From Pseudomonadota bacterium (GTDB lineage Bacteria > Pseudomonadota > Alphaproteobacteria > Rhizobiales > Rhizobiaceae): a DNA stretch of 64,000 nucleotides. Of this stretch, positions 7,853-16,784 are shown piece after piece. The position numbers were made by a program, and so were the translations under genes. Each line of letters opens with the position of its first letter. Position 1 is the stretch's first letter. The stretch is from the NCBI GenBank assembly GCA_020161665.1, contig JAIUPA010000035.1:1-64000 (forward strand), written 5' to 3'. Below the pieces are notes generated by a model, which was not told where the DNA came from, searched no databases, and saw only the letters and a program-made list of their open reading frames with translations.

Positions 7853-10818
7853 CCTCCTACCGTCTCCCCAAGGGCGGTCTTGTCGACCGCAAGACACCGC
7901 TGTCCTTCACCTTCGACGGCAAGCGCATGATCGGCCTTGAAGGCGACAGCGTCGCCTCGGCGCTTCTTGCCAATGGCCAGCTCTTGATGGGCCGCTCGTT
8001 CAAGTATCACCGCCCGCGCGGCGTGCTGACGGCAGGCTCAGCCGAGCCGAACGCGCTGATGACGATTGGCGAGGGTGGCCGCACCGAACCCAATACCCGC
8101 GCGCCCATGCAGGAGCTTTATCAGGGCCTCGTGGCCCGGAGCCAGAACCGCTGGCCGTCGCTCGATTTCGACATCGGTTCGCTCAACAGCCTGCTGTCGC
8201 CCTTCCTCGGCGCCGGTTTCTACTACAAGACCTTCATGTGGCCCGCCGCCTTCTGGGAAAAGCTTTACGAGCCTTTCATCCGTCGCGCCGCCGGTCTTGG
8301 CAAGGCAAGCTACGAGACCGACCCGGACCATTATGAAAAATGCTGGGCGCATTGCGACCTTCTGGTCGTCGGCAGCGGCGCCACCGGCCTTGCCGCAGCC
8401 CTCACCGCCGGTCGTGCCGGTGCCCGCGTCATTCTGGTCGATGAACATGCCCGCATCGGCGGCGGCCTTCTTGCCGAAACCGCGCTGATCGGCGGCGTGG
8501 CCGCCCCCGATTTCGTCGCTTCGGCCTTGGCCGAACTCGCCAGCCTGCCGAATGTCGAGCTACTGTCCCGCACCACGGCGTTCGGCTGGTATGACGGCAA
8601 TGTGTTTGGCGCGGTGGAACGGGTGCAGAAGCATGTGCGCGCACCGCTTCCGAACGTTCCGGTCGAGCGTTTGTGGCGCATCGTCGCCAAGCAGGCCCTT
8701 CTCGCCACCGGCGCGGAAGAACGCCCGCTGACCTTCGGCGGCAATGACATTCCGGGCGTGATGATGGCAGGCGCGATGCGCAGCTATCTCAACACCTATG
8801 GCGTGGCACCGGGCAAGTCGGTCGCCATCTTCACCACCAATGACAGCGGCTATGCGCTGGCGCGTGATCTGGAAAAGGCAGGCGTTGCGCTGGCCGCCAT
8901 CATCGACAGCCGTGCCGAAGGGGCTGCCCCCGGCGTCTATTCCGGCACGGCCCGCGTCATCACCGGCGCTTATGTCTCGGACGCCCATGGCGGCAAGGCG
9001 CTCGCCTCGATCTCCGTCTTCAAGGGCGGCAAGACCGAGACGCTGTCCGTCGATGCGCTCGCCATGTCCGGCGGCTTCAACCCGATCATTCATCTGGCCT
9101 GCCAGCGCGGCGAACGGCCCACCTGGTCGGACGAAAACGGTGCCTTCATCGTGCCGGATCAGCGCAAGGGTCTGACGCTGGCCGGCTCCGTTGCCACCAC
9201 CAACGGTCTGGCTGCCTGCCTTGAAGCCGGTGCCGCCAAGGCCGCCGCCCTTCTCGGCGATCTCGGCTTTGCCGCTCAGGCTTCGAGCTTTGGTACGGTT
9301 GAGGGCGATATTGTTCCGGCAGCAGCCAAGCCGGTCTGGTCCATTCCGGGCATCAAGGGCAAGGCCTTTATCGACTACCAGAACGACGTGCATCGCAAGG
9401 ATATCGGCCTTGCCGTTCGAGAAGGCTATGGTCATGTGGAACTGGCCAAGCGCTACACCACCAACGGCATGGCGACCGATCAGGGCAAGCTTTCCAATGT
9501 GAACGCCATCGGTCTTCTGGCGGAAGCGCGGGGTATTTCGCCGGGCGCTGTCGGCACCACCACCTTCCGCCCCTTCTACACGCCGGTGTCCTTCGGCGCG
9601 CTGGCCGGCACCTCGCATGGCAAGCATTTCCAGCCGGTGCGCCAGTCGCCGCTCCACAACTGGGCCAAGAAGAACGGCGCGCAGTTCGTGGAAACGGGCC
9701 TGTGGTACCGCTCCTCGTGGTTCCCGCGCGCCGGTGAAAAGACCTGGCGCGAAAGCGTTGATCGCGAAGTGAAGAACATCCGCATCAATGCCGGTCTTTG
9801 CGATGTGTCGATGCTCGGCAAGATCGAGATCACCGGCACGGATGCCGCCGAGTTCATCAACCGCGTTTACTCCAACGCCTTCCTGAAACTGCCGGTCGGC
9901 AAGGCCCGTTACGGCCTGATGCTGCGCGAGGACGGCTTCATCTATGATGACGGCACGACGAGCCGCCTTGAGGAAAACCGCTTCTTCATGACGACGACAA
10001 CCGCCTATGCGGCGGGCGTGATGAACCATCTGGAATTCTGCACACAGGCGCTGTGGCCGGAGCTTGACGTGCGTCTCGCCTCCGTCACCGACCAGTGGGC
10101 ACAGATGGCGATTGCCGGGCCGAAGTCCCGCCTCATCCTGCAGACCATCGTTGATGAAGACATTTCCAACGACGCCTTCCCCTTCCTTGGCGCAAAGGAA
10201 GTCTCGCTCTTCGGTGGCCAGCTTCAGGGCCGCCTCTTCCGCATCTCGTTCTCGGGCGAACTCGCCTATGAACTGGCGGTTCCGGCAGGCTACGGCGAAA
10301 GCGTTGCCGATGCCCTGATGGAAGCGGGCAAGGAACACGGCATCTGCGCCTATGGTGTGGAAGCGCTCGGTGTTCTTCGCATCGAAAAGGGCCATGTGAC
10401 CCACAACGAAATCAACGGCACCGTGGTGCCGGGCGACCTCGGCTTCGGCAAGATGGTCTCCGCCGCCAAGGCCGATTTCGTCGGCAAGCATATGCTGTCG
10501 CGTGAAGGGTTGAACGACCCGAACCGCGCCCAGCTTGTTGGCGTTGCGCCGCTTGATCCGGCCACGACGTTCCGTTCCGGCTCGCACATCCTCGAAAAGG
10601 GTGCGGCAGCGACGCTCGAAAACGATCAGGGCTATATCAGCTCAAGCTGCTACTCGCCGCATGTCGGCTCCACCATCGGGCTGGCGCTCGTCAAGCGCGG
10701 TGCCTCGCGCCACGGCGAAGAGGTTCTGGTGTGGAACGGCATCCGCAATGAATACACCCCTGCCCGCCTTTGCGATCCGGTCTTCTTCGATCCGGCCAAC
10801 GAAAAGCTGAAAGTCTGA
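7849..10818 (+). CDS. soxA: Sarcosine oxidase alpha subunit
   Basis: Largest subunit, 989 residues, the family's normal size. Order: N-terminal 2Fe-2S-ferredoxin-like fold about 15-100 (GDSVASALLANG, then SFKYHRPRG) as in other alpha subunits; NAD-binding Rossmann segment about 165-200 (LLVVGSGATGLAAALTAG); second nucleotide-binding and FAD-linking region to about 480; C-terminal aminomethyltransferase (GcvT-like) folate domain from about 600 to the end. The GcvT part transfers the methyl-derived carbon to tetrahydrofolate, forming 5,10-methylene-THF. It starts within the soxD stop and ends 9 bp before soxG. Confidence 0.96.
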   Translation: MTSYRLPKGGLVDRKTPLSFTFDGKRMIGLEGDSVASALLANGQLLMGRSFKYHRPRGVLTAGSAEPNALMTIGEGGRTEPNTRAPMQELYQGLVARSQNRWPSLDFDIGSLNSLLSPFLGAGFYYKTFMWPAAFWEKLYEPFIRRAAGLGKASYETDPDHYEKCWAHCDLLVVGSGATGLAAALTAGRAGARVILVDEHARIGGGLLAETALIGGVAAPDFVASALAELASLPNVELLSRTTAFGWYDGNVFGAVERVQKHVRAPLPNVPVERLWRIVAKQALLATGAEERPLTFGGNDIPGVMMAGAMRSYLNTYGVAPGKSVAIFTTNDSGYALARDLEKAGVALAAIIDSRAEGAAPGVYSGTARVITGAYVSDAHGGKALASISVFKGGKTETLSVDALAMSGGFNPIIHLACQRGERPTWSDENGAFIVPDQRKGLTLAGSVATTNGLAACLEAGAAKAAALLGDLGFAAQASSFGTVEGDIVPAAAKPVWSIPGIKGKAFIDYQNDVHRKDIGLAVREGYGHVELAKRYTTNGMATDQGKLSNVNAIGLLAEARGISPGAVGTTTFRPFYTPVSFGALAGTSHGKHFQPVRQSPLHNWAKKNGAQFVETGLWYRSSWFPRAGEKTWRESVDREVKNIRINAGLCDVSMLGKIEITGTDAAEFINRVYSNAFLKLPVGKARYGLMLREDGFIYDDGTTSRLEENRFFMTTTTAYAAGVMNHLEFCTQALWPELDVRLASVTDQWAQMAIAGPKSRLILQTIVDEDISNDAFPFLGAKEVSLFGGQLQGRLFRISFSGELAYELAVPAGYGESVADALMEAGKEHGICAYGVEALGVLRIEKGHVTHNEINGTVVPGDLGFGKMVSAAKADFVGKHMLSREGLNDPNRAQLVGVAPLDPATTFRSGSHILEKGAAATLENDQGYISSSCYSPHVGSTIGLALVKRGASRHGEEVLVWNGIRNEYTPARLCDPVFFDPANEKLKV

Positions 10819-10827
10819 GGTTGAGCC

Positions 10828-11376
10828 ATGTCTGCACTGAAGTCTGCTTTCAAGATCGAACACCGCGCCGCTCTCGGCGACAAGAAATCCTCAAGCTTCA
10901 TGGGCGTGTCGCTTGAGGTGCTTCCCGAAGGCCATGTTCTGCATGCGCTTTCGAGAAGCGCGGATGGTGGCCTCTCCGGCGCCATCCGCACTGCCCTTGG
11001 CATCTCCGAAATCGCCGTGCGCTTCGTCTCGCCCGGCCAGTGGTTCATCGTCGGCGATGCGGCCCTTTCCGCCGCAGAACTTGGCGCGATGACGCAAAAG
11101 CTTGGAGCCCTGGGCATCGACACCGTGGACCAGAGCCATGGCCGCGTCCGCATTGGTCTTTCCGGTGAGAAGGCAACGCGCGCTCTGAACAAGGGCACGG
11201 CGGCCGATCTGTCGCTTGCCGCTTTTCCGGTCGGTCATGCCACGACGACGCTCATCGGCCATATCGGCGCGCATGTCACCCGCACCGGCGAACAAAGCTT
11301 CGAACTGATGGTGCTGCGCGGCTTTGCAGAAAGCCTGTGGGACGAACTTTGCGAAATGTGCGCCGAGTTTGCCTGA
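10828..11376 (+). CDS. soxG: Sarcosine oxidase gamma subunit
   Basis: Last gene of the sox operon, 182 residues, the family length. It lacks a catalytic motif; in known structures the gamma subunit is related to the folate-binding GcvT fold and is needed for assembly. GAGGT precedes the ATG with good spacing. A strong terminator follows 44 bp after the stop, closing the operon soxB-soxD-soxA-soxG. The order without a glyA gene differs from the soxBDAG-glyA or purU arrangements seen in Corynebacterium and Pseudomonas. Confidence 0.93.
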   Translation: MSALKSAFKIEHRAALGDKKSSSFMGVSLEVLPEGHVLHALSRSADGGLSGAIRTALGISEIAVRFVSPGQWFIVGDAALSAAELGAMTQKLGALGIDTVDQSHGRVRIGLSGEKATRALNKGTAADLSLAAFPVGHATTTLIGHIGAHVTRTGEQSFELMVLRGFAESLWDELCEMCAEFA

Positions 11377-11420
11377 GCGGCATATCGTTGGCACGACCAT
11401 TCCTTATAGAGTTCACAGCA

Positions 11421-11450
11421 AAGCCGCCTTGGTCAAAGGCGGCTTTTCTC
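11421..11450 (+). terminator. Rho-independent terminator of soxBDAG
   Basis: AAGCCGCCTT (11421-11430) and AAGGCGGCTT (11436-11445) form a perfect 10-bp stem with a 5-base loop, followed by TTCTC. Placement directly after soxG supports the assignment. Confidence 0.9.
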
Positions 11451-11532
11451 ATTGCCCCACAGCAAAACCTTCCACGCGCCCACTGATCCAGACGCCATCC
11501 TCAGGCGTAGTACCTCCATCGACACTGCAATC

Positions 11533-12108
11533 ATGATTGCTGCGCGAAAGGACTGTGCCTTGATTGAGGATGAAGTGGCCGGGTTGATCAGCCGGGTGGC
11601 GCTGGGGGACCGTTTGGCCTTCGCGCGTCTTTATACGCACACCAGCCCGAAACTTTTTGGCGTCTGTCTTCGTATATTACGGGACAGGACGGATGCGGAA
11701 GAAGCGTTGCAGGAGATCTACATCCGCGTCTGGCAAAGGGCCAAGTCATTCGGGCGGGCTGCTGGCACGGCCAACAGCTGGCTTGTGACCATTGCCCGAA
11801 ACCATGCCATTGATTTGATCCGGGCCCGCAAGCGACCGACAGAAGACATTGATGACCGCACCGATATCGCGGATGAAAGTGTTCCGAACCCGGAAACCGC
11901 AATGGCCTGGAAGGATGAAGGGCGGCGCATTGATGAATGCATGGGGCGTCTTCCTTCGGCGCAATCGCGCGCCGTGAAGCAGGCCTATGTGGAGGGGTTA
12001 AGTTATGTGGAACTGGCGGAACTGTTCAGCGTACCCTTGAGCACAATCCGCATGTGGTTGCGCAGAGGCCTCTTGAAACTGAGAGAGTGTATGGAAAGCC
12101 ATGGCTGA
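11533..12108 (+). CDS. ECF-family RNA polymerase sigma factor, SigK-like
   Basis: Extracytoplasmic-function sigma factor of 191 residues. Region 2 (about 20-90) includes DRTDAEEALQEIYIRVW, and region 4 (about 130-185) ends in LSVPLSTIRMWLRRGLLKL-type sequence for -35 recognition. ATG 11533 has no clear ribosome site; an in-frame TTG at 11560 has AAAGGA at 11547-11552 with ideal 7-base spacing and may be the true start (182 residues). The 3' end overlaps the anti-sigma gene by 8 bp. The sigma/RskA/fasciclin order recalls mycobacterial SigK-RskA-MPT70/83, so the fasciclin gene is the likely regulon member. Confidence 0.9.
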   Translation: MIAARKDCALIEDEVAGLISRVALGDRLAFARLYTHTSPKLFGVCLRILRDRTDAEEALQEIYIRVWQRAKSFGRAAGTANSWLVTIARNHAIDLIRARKRPTEDIDDRTDIADESVPNPETAMAWKDEGRRIDECMGRLPSAQSRAVKQAYVEGLSYVELAELFSVPLSTIRMWLRRGLLKLRECMESHG

Positions 12109-12811
12109 CGAAAGCGAACTTCGACCGGGTGAGATGGATGATGCACTGGCGGCAGAATATGTCCTCGGTGTGCTGCCTCACGATGAGCGCGCCCTGATCG
12201 AAAAGCGGATCGGCAGCGATGCCGCCTTCGCGGCGCGCGTTGCGACATGGCAGGCCCATTTCAGCGCTTTCGATCCGGATTACGCCGAAGTTTCCCCGCC
12301 CGCTGCGGTTTTCGACCGGATTGAGCGGCGCCTTTTCGGCGCGCCCGCGCCTGCCCGCACCGCCTTCAGCCTGTGGGGCTCGCTCGCCTTCTGGCGCGGA
12401 TTGGCCGCCGCCTCGCTTGCTGCATCGCTGTTTATCTTTTTCCGGCCCGACGGGGCGATCTTCCAAAGCCAGGCCCCCGTTCTTGTCGCCGAGCTTGCCG
12501 CAACCACCGGGCATATGGGGCTCGTTGCCTCCTATGATCCGGCGGATGGCGAGATGCGCATCGTGCCGATTGCCGCCGCCTCGGATAATCCGAAGTCGCT
12601 TGAGGTCTGGTTGATCGCCGAGGATGGCCGTCCGCAGTCCATCGGTCTGGTTGATACGGCCGACAAGGGCCTCATCCGCATTTCAGACCCGATGCGTCAG
12701 CGCATCCATCAGGGTGTTTCGTTCGCCGTCAGTCTCGAACCGCAGGGCGGCTCCCCCACCGGGCAGCCGACCGGGCCGGTTCTGGCCAGCGGCACGCTGC
12801 GTTCTCTGTAA
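12101..12811 (+). CDS. RskA-type membrane anti-sigma factor
   Basis: Predicted single-pass regulator of 236 residues. The N-terminal 80 residues carry LAAEYVLGVLP, the start of the anti-sigma domain common to RskA-like proteins, without the zinc HxxxCxxC signature. One membrane helix lies about 99-116 (LAAASLAASLFIFF). The C-terminal domain about 125-236 has SLEVWLIAEDG and FAVSLEPQGGSPTGQPTGP, hallmarks of the RskA domain. It should sequester the overlapping ECF factor at the membrane until a signal triggers proteolysis; that signal is unknown here. The start overlaps the sigma gene by 8 bp, giving coupled synthesis. Confidence 0.9.
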   Translation: MADESELRPGEMDDALAAEYVLGVLPHDERALIEKRIGSDAAFAARVATWQAHFSAFDPDYAEVSPPAAVFDRIERRLFGAPAPARTAFSLWGSLAFWRGLAAASLAASLFIFFRPDGAIFQSQAPVLVAELAATTGHMGLVASYDPADGEMRIVPIAAASDNPKSLEVWLIAEDGRPQSIGLVDTADKGLIRISDPMRQRIHQGVSFAVSLEPQGGSPTGQPTGPVLASGTLRSL

Positions 12812-12827
12812 TAAATTCTCTTCAAAA

Positions 12828-12860
12828 TCAGTATTTTAATAAAAAATCAAAAAATACTGA
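12828..12860. repeat. AT-rich inverted repeat abutting the fasciclin promoter
   Basis: TCAGTATTTT (12828-12837) and AAAATACTGA (12851-12860) form a 10-bp perfect inverted repeat with a 13-base loop. It starts 17 bp after the anti-sigma stop, and its right arm overlaps the -35-like GAAAC. It could be a weak terminator followed by T-rich sequence, or an operator for the downstream gene. Confidence 0.5.
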
Positions 12861-12884
12861 AACTTTTTCGCGGCCCATCTCGTC
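12859..12884 (+). promoter_or_regulatory. Candidate ECF sigma promoter of the fasciclin gene
   Basis: GAAAC (12859-12863), a 17-bp spacer and CGTC (12881-12884) match the general AAC/CGTC pattern of ECF promoters. It would start transcription about 75 bp before the fasciclin ATG. No equally good copy was found ahead of the sigma gene, so autoregulation is not supported by this motif. Confidence 0.45.
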
Positions 12885-12965
12885 ATATCCTTCGCCACCA
12901 GAGAAATGGCGGCAACTTGAGACTGACAAAAGTCCAGGTTTGAACCCTTTAATGGAGGATATACG

Positions 12966-13523
12966 ATGAACACTCTTTCGTTCCGCAAGATTGTGCTTGC
13001 TGGTGCTCTTTCCGCCGTGGCTTTTTCTGCTCAGGCCGCCAACCCGGAAGTCGGTGGCGCAGCGATGTACGACACGAAGAACATCGTTGAAAACGCCATG
13101 AACTCCAAGGATCACACCACGCTCGTGGCTGCCGTGAAGGCCGCCGGTCTGGTGGAAACCTTGCAGGGTGCCGGACCGTTCACGGTTTTCGCCCCGACCA
13201 ATGAAGCCTTCGCCGCCCTGCCCGCCGGCACGGTCGACACTCTGCTGAAGCCCGAAAACAAGGCACAGCTGACCAAGGTGCTCACCTGCCACGTCGTTTC
13301 GGCCAATGCGCTGTCCGGCGCCATCGAGAAGATGATCAAGGACGACAAGGGCGTGCATGACGTCAAGACCGTTGGCGGCTGCGTGCTGAAGGCCAAGGAA
13401 GACATGGGCAAGATCACCCTGACGGACGAAAATGGCGGCGTTGCCACCGTGACCATCGCGGATGTCAAGCAGTCGAACGGCGTCATTCACGTGATCGACA
13501 AGGTTCTTCTGCCGAAGCAGTAA
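12966..13523 (+). CDS. Secreted fasciclin (FAS1) domain protein
   Basis: Exported protein of 185 residues: signal peptide about 1-24 with cleavage after AQA, then one FAS1 domain (about 38-183). The two conserved FAS1 blocks are visible: GPFTVFAPTNEAFAALP and the C-terminal NGVIHVIDKVLLP. Two cysteines, in LTCHVV and GGCVLK, could form a disulfide. GGAGG 8 bases upstream fixes the ATG. FAS1 domains mediate adhesion or surface interactions in many organisms, but the function of this bacterial single-domain class is not well established. It lies downstream of the ECF/anti-sigma pair with its own candidate promoter and terminator. Confidence 0.92.
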   Translation: MNTLSFRKIVLAGALSAVAFSAQAANPEVGGAAMYDTKNIVENAMNSKDHTTLVAAVKAAGLVETLQGAGPFTVFAPTNEAFAALPAGTVDTLLKPENKAQLTKVLTCHVVSANALSGAIEKMIKDDKGVHDVKTVGGCVLKAKEDMGKITLTDENGGVATVTIADVKQSNGVIHVIDKVLLPKQ

Positions 13524-13547
13524 GGCCCTCTCTCTCCTCCCCCAACG

Positions 13548-13573
13548 AAGGCCGGCATCTTGCCGGCCTTTTT
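13548..13573 (+). terminator. Rho-independent terminator of the fasciclin gene
   Basis: AAGGCCGGC (13548-13556) and GCCGGCCTT (13562-13570) make a perfect 9-bp stem with a 5-base loop, followed by a T run (five T in all), 24 bp after the stop codon. Confidence 0.9.
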
Positions 13574-13603
13574 CCGTTTGGAGTCGTTGTTCAAATGCGC
13601 GCC

Positions 13604-14413
13604 TCAGGCGGCCAGAAACTGTTGCGGCGTGCGTCCAAAATAGCCCCGGAAGGCCGCAACAAAGGCGCTCGGGCTGGAATAGCCAAGCGAATGGGCGATT
13701 TCCGTGCTGCTCTGGCCACGGTTCAGCCGTTCGATGGCCGACAGCAGGCGAAGGCGGGTGCGCCAGGCCCGAAAGGTCAGCCCCGTTTCCTTGACGAACA
13801 AGCGCTCCAGCGTGCGGGGGCTCGCCCCGGCAATGGCGGCGAGTTCCGAGAGCAAGCGCGGATCTTCCGGCCGCGTGCCGAGATAGCGCGTCAGGCGCAC
13901 AAGGCGCGGATCATGCCCGCCGGGAAGTGAAAGCGGTGCTTCCTCCAGCGCCGCCAGTTCATCGAGCACCACATCGACAAGGCGGTTTGTGCGCTCGTCA
14001 AAGGGGGCGGAAAGATCGCTTTCACACAGTTTGAGGATCAAGGCGCGCATGAGCGGGTTCATGACGCGCACCGAGCAGGCGTCGCGTCCCAACCGGGCAA
14101 GACGATGAAGCGCCGAAGGGTCCACATGCAGGTTGCGGATATGGGCGTCGGTTTCCGTCACCAGATCATGCTCGAGGCCGCCCGGTATCCACATCGCATG
14201 GGTGGGCGGGACAATCCACACATTGCCGCCGCTGGAGACCCGCAAGACGCCATCATGCGCCCAGAGAAGCTGGCCGCGCGGGTGGCTGTGCGGCTGCACG
14301 GCACGCCCTGCGCGGATGGGGCGATGATTGGCCAGCACCGGGCGCGCAGCATCCAGCGTATAGGCAATGTCCAGCGGCTGGAAGAATGGCGCGTCATCGA
14401 CATCATTTGTCAT
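13604..14413 (-). CDS. AraC-family regulator with cupin sensor domain
   Basis: Transcription factor of about 269 residues. The N-terminal cupin-like ligand domain (about 20-110) contains QPHSHPRGQLLWAHDGVLRV and PPTHAMWIPGG. The C-terminal AraC domain (about 170-265) has LSELAAIAGASPRTLERLF and STEIAHSLGYSSPSAFVAAF. The family resembles NimR/YeaM-type regulators, which control a neighbouring transporter. It is divergent from the DASS transporter gene 76 bp away, so that gene is the probable target. The start is uncertain: ATG codons at 14431 and 14413 both lack a good ribosome site, and the open frame further upstream overlaps the divergent gene. Confidence 0.85.
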   Translation of the reverse strand: MTNDVDDAPFFQPLDIAYTLDAARPVLANHRPIRAGRAVQPHSHPRGQLLWAHDGVLRVSSGGNVWIVPPTHAMWIPGGLEHDLVTETDAHIRNLHVDPSALHRLARLGRDACSVRVMNPLMRALILKLCESDLSAPFDERTNRLVDVVLDELAALEEAPLSLPGGHDPRLVRLTRYLGTRPEDPRLLSELAAIAGASPRTLERLFVKETGLTFRAWRTRLRLLSAIERLNRGQSSTEIAHSLGYSSPSAFVAAFRGYFGRTPQQFLAA

Positions 14414-14489
14414 GATGGCGGTATAACGCATTTCGCGGTCATTTGCTAGTTTCCTGCCAATCATCAAATCGCACCATGGGAGACCCGCC

Positions 14490-15908
14490 TTGCCGGGAAC
14501 ACTGAACATCAAGACGGCGGTTGCCCTTCTGTCCGTCCTCATCGCCCTTGCCCTTGCCATCATCGTGCCCGCCCCGTTTGACCGGGTGCAGGCGGCCACC
14601 CTTGGCATCGTCCTTGTCACGCTCACGCTTTGGGCCACCTCGGTCGTGCCGAACTATCTCGGCTCCATGGTCTTCTTTGCCGTGGTGCTGATCCTGCATC
14701 TCGCCAAGCCCGACCTTGTCTTTTCCGGCTTTGCCTCGGCGGCGGTGTGGCTGATCATTTCCGGTTTCGTCATCGGCAGCGCCATCAACATTTCCGGCAT
14801 TGGCGACCGCATGGCGGGTGTCATCGCGCCCCATCTCACCGGCAGCTATGTGCGGCTCATCGGCGGGCTGGTTCTGGTGGCAACGCTGCTTGGCTTCCTC
14901 ATGCCGTCCTCGATCGGGCGGGCCGTGGCGCTGGTGCCGATTGGCATGGCACTCGCCCATCGTGTCGGCTTCGCACCCGGCTCAAACGGGCGCATTGGCA
15001 TTGCCGTGACGCTGGCGGTGGCCTGCAACATGCCGGGCTTCACCATCCTGCCGTCGAACATTCCGAACATGGTTCTGACCGGCGCGGCGGAAACGATCTA
15101 CGGCACGCATTTCGGCTATCTCGATTACCTCATGCTGCACTTCCCGATCCTTGGCGTTTTGAAATCCGCCGCAGTCGTGCTTCTGGTGGTGAAACTCTTC
15201 CCGGCAACCGTTGGCGAACCGCTCGCAAATGCCGGTTCGGCCAAGGCCGAAGGCGGCGAAAAGGGCAAGCCCGCGCAAGCCGCCCAGCCCGGTGCGGGCT
15301 TGCGTGTCTCGATCATCCTTCTGATCACGCTGGCGCTGTGGGCCACCGACAAGCTGCACGGCATCAACCCGGCCTGGATCGGGCTTGGCACCGCCGTCAT
15401 TCTTCTCATGCCGAAGATCGGTGTCGTGCCGCCGCCGGCCTTCAAGGCCTCCGCCGATTTCGGCTCGATCCTTTTCGTCGCAGGCGCGCTGGCGCTCGGG
15501 GCTGTCGTCAACACATCCGGACTGGGCACGTTGATCGGCAGCGGATTGCTCAAGGTCCTGCCGCTCGAACAGGGGCAGAATGCGCTGAACTTCTTCTCGC
15601 TCAGCCTCATGTCCTTCTTCACCGGCTTCGTGACCACCACGCCGGGCGTGCCCGCCGTGTTGACGCCGCTGGCCAAGGAGATTTCCGCCGTCACAGGCTT
15701 CAACCTTGAAACCGTGCTGATGACGCAGGTCGTCGGCTTCTCCACCGTGGTGTTTCCGTTTCAGGTGGCCCCGCTGGTGGTGGCCATGCAGCTTTCCGGC
15801 GAAAAGCTTGGCTCGCTTCTGAAACTCACGGCACCGCTGGCCGCCATCACGCTGATCGTGCTGTTGCCGCTCGATTATCTGTGGTGGGCGCTGCTCGGCT
15901 GGTTCTGA
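14490..15908 (+). CDS. DASS-family (SLC13-type) anion transporter
   Basis: Membrane transporter of 472 residues with about 11-12 hydrophobic helices and a soluble loop near 245-265 (rich in Ala, Gly, Lys and Glu). Family-like motifs include FLMPSSIGRAVALVPIG near 144-160, where a serine-containing hairpin is expected, and GFVTTTPGVPAVLTPLA near 380-396 in the second inverted repeat. DASS members move di- and tricarboxylates, sulfate or sulfonates, usually with sodium; the substrate here cannot be told. Translation likely starts at TTG 14490, with GGGAG at 14478-14482; the nearby ATG at 14476 is out of frame. Divergent from the AraC regulator and convergent with the nitrilase gene. Confidence 0.85.
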   Translation: MPGTLNIKTAVALLSVLIALALAIIVPAPFDRVQAATLGIVLVTLTLWATSVVPNYLGSMVFFAVVLILHLAKPDLVFSGFASAAVWLIISGFVIGSAINISGIGDRMAGVIAPHLTGSYVRLIGGLVLVATLLGFLMPSSIGRAVALVPIGMALAHRVGFAPGSNGRIGIAVTLAVACNMPGFTILPSNIPNMVLTGAAETIYGTHFGYLDYLMLHFPILGVLKSAAVVLLVVKLFPATVGEPLANAGSAKAEGGEKGKPAQAAQPGAGLRVSIILLITLALWATDKLHGINPAWIGLGTAVILLMPKIGVVPPPAFKASADFGSILFVAGALALGAVVNTSGLGTLIGSGLLKVLPLEQGQNALNFFSLSLMSFFTGFVTTTPGVPAVLTPLAKEISAVTGFNLETVLMTQVVGFSTVVFPFQVAPLVVAMQLSGEKLGSLLKLTAPLAAITLIVLLPLDYLWWALLGWF

Positions 15909-15914
15909 GCGGGT

Positions 15915-16784
15915 TCAGGGCAGGATTTGATCCGGCCAGTGGCGAAAGAGCGCCACCTGTCCCTCATGGCGCAGACGCGCCACGTCGGCAAGGTCAATCT
16001 CGCCATAGAGCCAGCGGCTGGTGGGGGTAAACACCGCCTCGCTTTCGCACCACACACCCGACGGCGGCATGCCGTAATCGGACGGCACGTAAAGGGCGGC
16101 CTTGCCGCAATTGGTATCAACGGCGGGCGACCACGGGGCATGGCCCGCCGTTGGAGAGACGAGAACGGCAAACTGGTTTTCGAGCGCGCGAGCCTGTGCC
16201 CCGATGCGCACGCGGTAATAACCCGCCTCCGTATCGGTGCAGCTTGGCGACAACACCAGATCAACGCCTTCTTCGGCCAGCCGGCGGGCGAGCAGCGGAA
16301 ACTCGTTGTCGTAGCAGATGAGAATGCCAAGCTTGCCAAAGGGCGTGTCGAACGTGTTCAGACCATCGACGCCCGCGGCAATGTTCCATTGCTCACGCTC
16401 AAACCGGGTCATGACGATCTTGTCCTGAACGCCGACCGGACCATCGGGACCAAAGAGAAAAGCACGGTTACGGAACTTGTCATCAGGGTCGAGCACCGGC
16501 GCGGAACCGGGGCAGAACCAGATGCCGTGCTTTCTCGCCAGCTCTTCCGAAAGCTTCAGAAACTCCGGCAGCAGCGGCTGGATGGCGGCAATCGAGCCGT
16601 GCAGATCGGCGCAAAGATCATCGCTCAGAAGGCCGGTCAGCGCCATGGCGGAATATTCCGGCATCAGCACAATCTCGGCCCCGGAGGCTGCGGCCTCATC
16701 GACCAGAGCGGCAAAATGCGTGGCGAATTCATTCCAGCTGGCAAAGCGCTCCAGCGCATATTGGCAGGCGGCAAACTTGACCAT
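15915..16784 (-). CDS. Nitrilase-superfamily carbon-nitrogen hydrolase
   Basis: Cytoplasmic amidohydrolase-type enzyme, 289 residues, with the full catalytic set: E43 in MPEYSAM, K122 in QDKIVMTRFE and C157 in ILICYDNEFP. The substrate class (omega-amidase, carbamoylase or other amide) cannot be decided. AAGGAG precedes the ATG. The start overlaps the stop of the GNAT gene by one base (TGATG). In some bacteria the two activities are fused into one GNAT/carbon-nitrogen hydrolase polypeptide, so this pair looks like the split form. Confidence 0.9.
   Translation of the reverse strand: MVKFAACQYALERFASWNEFATHFAALVDEAAASGAEIVLMPEYSAMALTGLLSDDLCADLHGSIAAIQPLLPEFLKLSEELARKHGIWFCPGSAPVLDPDDKFRNRAFLFGPDGPVGVQDKIVMTRFEREQWNIAAGVDGLNTFDTPFGKLGILICYDNEFPLLARRLAEEGVDLVLSPSCTDTEAGYYRVRIGAQARALENQFAVLVSPTAGHAPWSPAVDTNCGKAALYVPSDYGMPPSGVWCESEAVFTPTSRWLYGEIDLADVARLRHEGQVALFRHWPDQILP

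Noticed and set aside
8560..10587. 675-codon minus-strand open frame
   Set aside because: Shadow of soxA, with no ribosome site and no recognisable domain; soxA has full family similarity.
11452..11454. TTG as the ECF sigma factor start
   Set aside because: It lies just past the sox terminator T run and adds residues that do not fit the family; ATG 11533 or TTG 11560 is preferred.
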